From the NCBI GenBank assembly GCA_949289345.1, contig CASENS010000017.1:32870-96869 (forward strand): 64,000 bases of DNA, written 5' to 3'. The notes below the pieces were generated by a model that was given only the letters and a program-made list of their open reading frames with translations, was not told the DNA's origin and did not search any database. Within the stretch, counting starts at the first letter, position 1. The number at the start of each line of letters is the position of its first letter. Below, piece after piece: positions 60,741 to 64,000 of the stretch. This stretch comes from an uncultured Bacteroides sp. (GTDB lineage: Bacteria > Bacteroidota > Bacteroidia > Bacteroidales > Bacteroidaceae). A program made the translations under genes and the position numbers.

Positions 60741-62638
60741 TGTACAATCAATTGTTTATATATACTATCTTCATTCATTTCACACAACTTGTAAAGCTCG
60801 GCTACCGTGCCATGCTCTACAAACTTATCGGGCACACCGATGCGCCGCACATCGGGCTTATAACCATGGTCGGACATAAACTCCAATATGGCACTTCCCA
60901 TCCCCCCCCTGATGACTCCATCCTCTACAGTCACTATATGTTGGAATTTGCGTCCTACCTCGTGTAACAACGCCTCATCCAAGGGTTTCAAGAAACGTAT
61001 GTCATAGTGAGCGATGGAAAGATGCGCATCCTTTTCAGCCCGTTCAATAGCACGTGCGGCCACGTTCCCGATAGGTCCCAATGTCAACACCGCCATATCC
61101 GTCCCGTCTTTCAATTGACGTCCCTTCCCCACCGGGATTTCTTCCAAGGGACAACGCCAATCTATGAGCACGCCTCTGCCTCGCGGATAACGGATTACGA
61201 ACGGTCCCTTATCCGGCAACTGAGCCGTGTACATCAGCCGACGCAACTCATGTTCGTTCATCGGTGAAGCAATGGTCAAATTGGGAATAGGACGGAAATA
61301 AGCCAAATCGAACACGCCATGATGGGTAGGTCCATCTTCTCCTACCAGCCCTGCACGGTCCAGACACAACACGACGGGCAAACGCAACAAAGCAATGTCA
61401 TGTATTACATTGTCATAGGCACGCTGCATGAAGCTAGAATAAATATTGCAGAATGGCTGGAGACCTTCCTTAGCCATACCTCCGGAAAAGGTGGCGGCAT
61501 GTCCCTCCGCAATGCCTACATCGAAAGCCCGGTCGGGCATTGCTTCCATCAATTTGTTCATGGAACATCCTGTTGGCATGGCCGGTGTAACCCCTACAAT
61601 GCGCGGATTCACCTTAGCCAATTCAACCAACGTCTCGCCAAACACATCCTGGTAAAGCGGAGGCAAATGACTCGTGTCAGCCAATATCCGCTCGCCTGTA
61701 TCCGGATTGAATTTGCCCGGCGCATGCCACACGCCCGGATCTTTTTCCGCAGGTTCAAACCCCTTTCCTTTCACCGTATGCAAATGCAGGATTTTAGGTC
61801 CCTTCAAATCTTTGATGTCATGCAACACCCGTGTCAGATTCCTTACATCATGCCCGTCAATAGGGCCGAAATAGCGGATGTTCATTCCCTCGAAGATATT
61901 CTGCTGTCGGGCGGCAATAGATTTCAGACTGTTACCAAGACGTATCAATGCCTTACGGCGTTCTTCATTCAAGACGCCCATTTTAAACAGCACCTTTGAA
62001 ATCTTGAAACGCAACTGATTATAGCGGTTACTCGTAGTGAGATTAAAAAGATACTGCTTCATGCCACCCACACTCCGGTCGATGGACATATCGTTATCAT
62101 TCAAGATAATAAGCAGATTATTGGGCGTGGACGACGCATTGTTCAACCCTTCAAAAGCCAATCCGCCACTCATACTCCCGTCACCAATGACAGCCACTAC
62201 ATGCCGATCAGCCTCACCCTTACGAGCCGCAGCCACGGCCATGCCCAAAGCTGCCGAAATGGAATTAGAAGCATGTCCGCACGCAAATGTGTCATAATCA
62301 CTTTCCTCCGGCGAAGGGAACGGACGGATACCTTTAAAACGTCGGTTAGTAGAAAAAGCCTCCCGCCGACCGGTCAAAATCTTATGTCCGTAAGCCTGAT
62401 GCCCCACGTCCCATACAATACGATCGTATGGTGTATGATATATATAATGTAGGGCAACGGTCAATTCTACTGTTCCCAAACTGGCGGCAAAGTGTCCGGG
62501 ATTGCGCGACACCTCGTCAATAATGTCCTGCCTCAATTCCCGGCAGACCTCCGGAAGCTGCTCCACTTTCAGTTTGCGCAAATCTTCGGGGTAAGCGATT
62601 GAATTCAGCAAGCTATATGAATTTATCTCCGTTTCCAT
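60737..62638 (-). CDS. dxs: 1-deoxy-D-xylulose-5-phosphate synthase
   Basis: 633 residues. Joins pyruvate and glyceraldehyde 3-phosphate in the first step of the MEP isoprenoid pathway, using thiamine diphosphate. The cofactor motif is [19 protein letters not shown] with [11 protein letters not shown]; the N-terminal [30 protein letters not shown] and [12 protein letters not shown] are family segments, and [21 protein letters not shown] and FVIRYPRG belong to the second and third domains. It is translationally coupled to trkA by a 4-nt overlap. Confidence 0.97.
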   Translation of the reverse strand: METEINSYSLLNSIAYPEDLRKLKVEQLPEVCRELRQDIIDEVSRNPGHFAASLGTVELTVALHYIYHTPYDRIVWDVGHQAYGHKILTGRREAFSTNRRFKGIRPFPSPEESDYDTFACGHASNSISAALGMAVAAARKGEADRHVVAVIGDGSMSGGLAFEGLNNASSTPNNLLIILNDNDMSIDRSVGGMKQYLFNLTTSNRYNQLRFKISKVLFKMGVLNEERRKALIRLGNSLKSIAARQQNIFEGMNIRYFGPIDGHDVRNLTRVLHDIKDLKGPKILHLHTVKGKGFEPAEKDPGVWHAPGKFNPDTGERILADTSHLPPLYQDVFGETLVELAKVNPRIVGVTPAMPTGCSMNKLMEAMPDRAFDVGIAEGHAATFSGGMAKEGLQPFCNIYSSFMQRAYDNVIHDIALLRLPVVLCLDRAGLVGEDGPTHHGVFDLAYFRPIPNLTIASPMNEHELRRLMYTAQLPDKGPFVIRYPRGRGVLIDWRCPLEEIPVGKGRQLKDGTDMAVLTLGPIGNVAARAIERAEKDAHLSIAHYDIRFLKPLDEALLHEVGRKFQHIVTVEDGVIRGGMGSAILEFMSDHGYKPDVRRIGVPDKFVEHGTVAELYKLCEMNEDSIYKQLIVQ

Positions 62639-62663
62639 CTTCCGTATGATACATTACAAAATG

Positions 62664-62671
62664 CAAAAGTA
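62664..62671 (-). promoter_or_regulatory. -7 element of dxs-trkA
   Basis: TACTTTTG on the minus strand, 26 nt before the dxs ATG. Confidence 0.5.
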
Positions 62672-62867
62672 ACAAAAGAATACGGATAGCGGAAAGTTTT
62701 GGCGGAAAAAAGATATGCGCAGATTAAACTCACCAATGCAACATTTACAGCAAAGAAGCAAAAAATAATCTTTTGGGAGGGTGTGTCAAAATGCAAGAAC
62801 GACTTTCATTTTGCCCTGTCATCCTGAGTGCCCATTTCCTGCGGAAAACCCATTCGATGATGACGGG

Positions 62868-63032
62868 TAATTAACTCCCCTCCTTCCCGAAGGAGGGGTG
62901 CCCACCGGGCGGGGTGGTAGGACAAGAATGGTTCGACCTATTTATTATATAGGAATAGGAGTCGCTTCGCGGCATGGCTTACCTACACCTCCCCCTACGG
63001 GTACTCCTCCTTCGGGGAAGGAGGAGAGCCGA
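62868..63032. repeat. paired GC-rich hairpins in inverted orientation
   Basis: CTCCCCTCCTTCCCGAAGG at about 62876 and the reverse complement of the stretch ending at about 63030 match imperfectly over roughly 47 nt. Each half also folds alone (CCTCCTTC/GAAGGAGG). They enclose about 75 nt of AT-rich DNA. Confidence 0.65.
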
Positions 63033-63208
63033 TTATTGCAATTCGTCATTGGCAGCGTAGTGAAGGATTTTGACAATGCGTATTAACATTCAATCGCCTT
63101 TTGTCGGGTAAAATGCAAATAAATGTTTAAAACGGGCGGCCAAGCCCTTCCATGAACTGGGATAGCCCTCAAATATATGCTGATTTACAAGTATTTATGC
63201 TCCGGAAA

Positions 63209-63318
63209 AACACTTAACTGTTTGCCCGGCAACGCTTGACTGTTTCTTTCGGAATAGTTAAGTGTTTCGGGAGTTAACACTTAACTGTCTCGGCAGGAAC
63301 AGTTAAGCGTTTTTCCGG
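63209..63318. repeat. 22-nt dyad array (AACACTTAACTGTT units)
   Basis: Unit starts AACACTT, AACGCTT, AATAGTT, AACACTT and AACAGTT are at 63209, 63231, 63253, 63276 and 63298, that is steps of 22, 22, 23 and 22. AACACTTAACTGTT is close to its own reverse complement, and the third and fifth units appear in reverse. Units end in GC-rich caps (CCCGGC, TTTCGG, CGGCAGG). Confidence 0.8.
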
Positions 63319-63628
63319 TGAAAGTCCGGTGTTGCCCGGTGAAGGAGAAATGTTTTGACGAAAACCGGATAAGGGTGTGTCAAAATGCAAAACCGCTATC
63401 ATGCTGTCTAAGGGAACGGATGTGAAGCATCTCCCATTAGCGAAAATAAGCAGGAGATCCTTCGCGCTGCTCAGGATGACAGAGCAAAATGCAAGTCATT
63501 TCTCTTTTTGATACCCCCCACCATTGAGAAAATATAAATGCACAATTTCATCCCGCACAGAGTATAATATGGAAACTGTATTCGTCAAACGAAGTTTTCA
63601 GCCTTACGGTTTATGGGATGCTTCGCTC

Positions 63629-63717
63629 GAAATCACCGTATGTTTTGGGTCAAAAGATAGTTAGTTTTGCTTCAAAAGGTAGTATCTTTTGAGTCAAAAG
63701 ATAGTGTGCTTTTTTTG
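63629..63717 (+). repeat. 22-nt dyad array (TTTTG..TCAAAA units)
   Basis: TTTTG begins at 63643, 63665 and 63687, and a degenerate fourth box at 63709, all 22 nt apart. Each is followed after two bases by TCAAAAG(A/G)TAGT, so the core TTTTGnnTCAAAA is a palindrome. The array is an inverted relative of 11258-11342. Confidence 0.85.
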
Positions 63718-63720
63718 ACT

Positions 63721-63755
63721 TAAGTAACTAATCAGATTGATTTTATTCTATACCT
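63721..63755 (+). repeat. solitary arm of the arm-bounded repeat
   Basis: AAGTAACTAATCAGATT is identical to the outer arm at 37832; the following bases diverge and no second arm follows within the window. Confidence 0.7.
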
Positions 63756-64000
63756 GTATTTACAAGCAGTTGTTACTCAATAATTTATAAGTTATAAGTC
63801 AGAAATATGGTCATAATCTTTAATCGTACATTCTAAAGGGTGAAGATTTAACGCTTTTATTGATTATTAACTCACTTACGGTAACAATATAGGTGGTTTC
63901 TTCTTTTTTTTCTATGCAATTTGTTTCCAATATTCCACTTCTGTTTTAGCTCATAGTTTAAGCCGATAACAAAGATATCATATTTTGCTTACATTGTTCA

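Larger units (their letters stand above)
62778..63521. repeat. inverted-repeat pair enclosing non-coding DNA
   Basis: The left copy 62778-62828 and the inverted right copy 63470-63521 align over about 50 nt. The best part is CATTTTGCCCTGTCATCCTGAG at 62807-62828, matched at 21 of 22 positions in reverse at 63470-63491. An extra direct copy of GGGTGTGTCAAAATGCAA (62779-62796) lies at 63373-63390. No transposase is present. Confidence 0.75.
62639..64000. other. 1.36-kb region without genes, rich in repeats
   Basis: No convincing coding region; the one 62-codon frame at 62898 lies in GC-rich inverted repeats. In order: the dxs promoter, an inverted-repeat pair (62778 / 63470), paired hairpins at 62868-62920 and 62980-63030, two 22-nt dyad arrays (63209 and 63629), a lone arm of the arm-bounded repeat (63721), then AT-rich sequence. 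TATCTTTG on the minus strand at 63978-63971 has no gene behind it. Confidence 0.65.

Noticed and set aside
62898-63086. 62-codon open frame in the right-end region
   Set aside because: It runs through GC-rich inverted repeats and has no promoter, ribosome-binding site or protein-like pattern.

Overview
The window is chromosomal DNA of a gut Bacteroidales bacterium, most likely a Bacteroides species. The grounds are SusC/SusD outer-membrane pairs, AraC-type and ECF sigma/FecR regulators next to TonB-dependent receptors, lipoproteins with Bacteroidetes-only domains (NigD-like, DUF4249, DUF6340), a complex I operon without nuoEFG, and promoters of the Bacteroides TTTG-N19..20-TAnnTTTG type in front of many genes. 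No rRNA, CRISPR array, phage or intact insertion sequence was seen.

Layout. 1-5.5 kb: a GH78 alpha-L-rhamnosidase cut by the window edge, an AraC-type regulator and a GH97 alpha-glucosidase, all on the minus strand. 5.8 kb: tRNA-Gln. 6.1-10 kb: rsfS-ftsH-cdsA and a small lipoprotein resembling the SecD P1 head. 10.2-13 kb: a NigD-like lipoprotein and guaA (minus). 13.3-19.5 kb: a DUF4105 membrane protein, a PafA-like protein with a degraded active site, and secA (plus). 19.6-28.8 kb: a TlpA-like thioredoxin lipoprotein, a DUF6340 lipoprotein, a small acidic protein, valS, fba and a second AraC-type regulator. 29.2-35.9 kb: a SusC-SusD-SusE-like surface set with no adjacent carbohydrate enzyme. 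36-37.8 kb: a PIN toxin module and an Rpn-type nuclease. 38.2-49.1 kb: two TonB-receptor systems back to back, one with a tandemly duplicated beta-helix lipoprotein, the other run by an ECF sigma/FecR pair. 49.2-59.3 kb: the nuo operon A, B, CD, H-N (minus). 59.4-62.6 kb: dxs-trkA (minus). 62.6-64 kb: 1.36 kb of repeats without genes.

The genes fall into a housekeeping backbone (translation, protein export and quality control, phospholipid synthesis, GMP and isoprenoid synthesis, respiration, K+ uptake) interrupted by envelope and nutrient-uptake islands.

The most unusual signal is not a gene. At least six intergenic places carry short arrays of dyad-symmetric units repeated every 22 nt, with a different palindrome sequence at most loci. 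The clearest lies between the sigma factor and FecR genes (about 44.03-44.14 kb): its outer arms are constant while the centres change and mostly stay palindromic. A second repeat class has nearly identical outer arms around unrelated inner sequences (21.6 and 37.8 kb).
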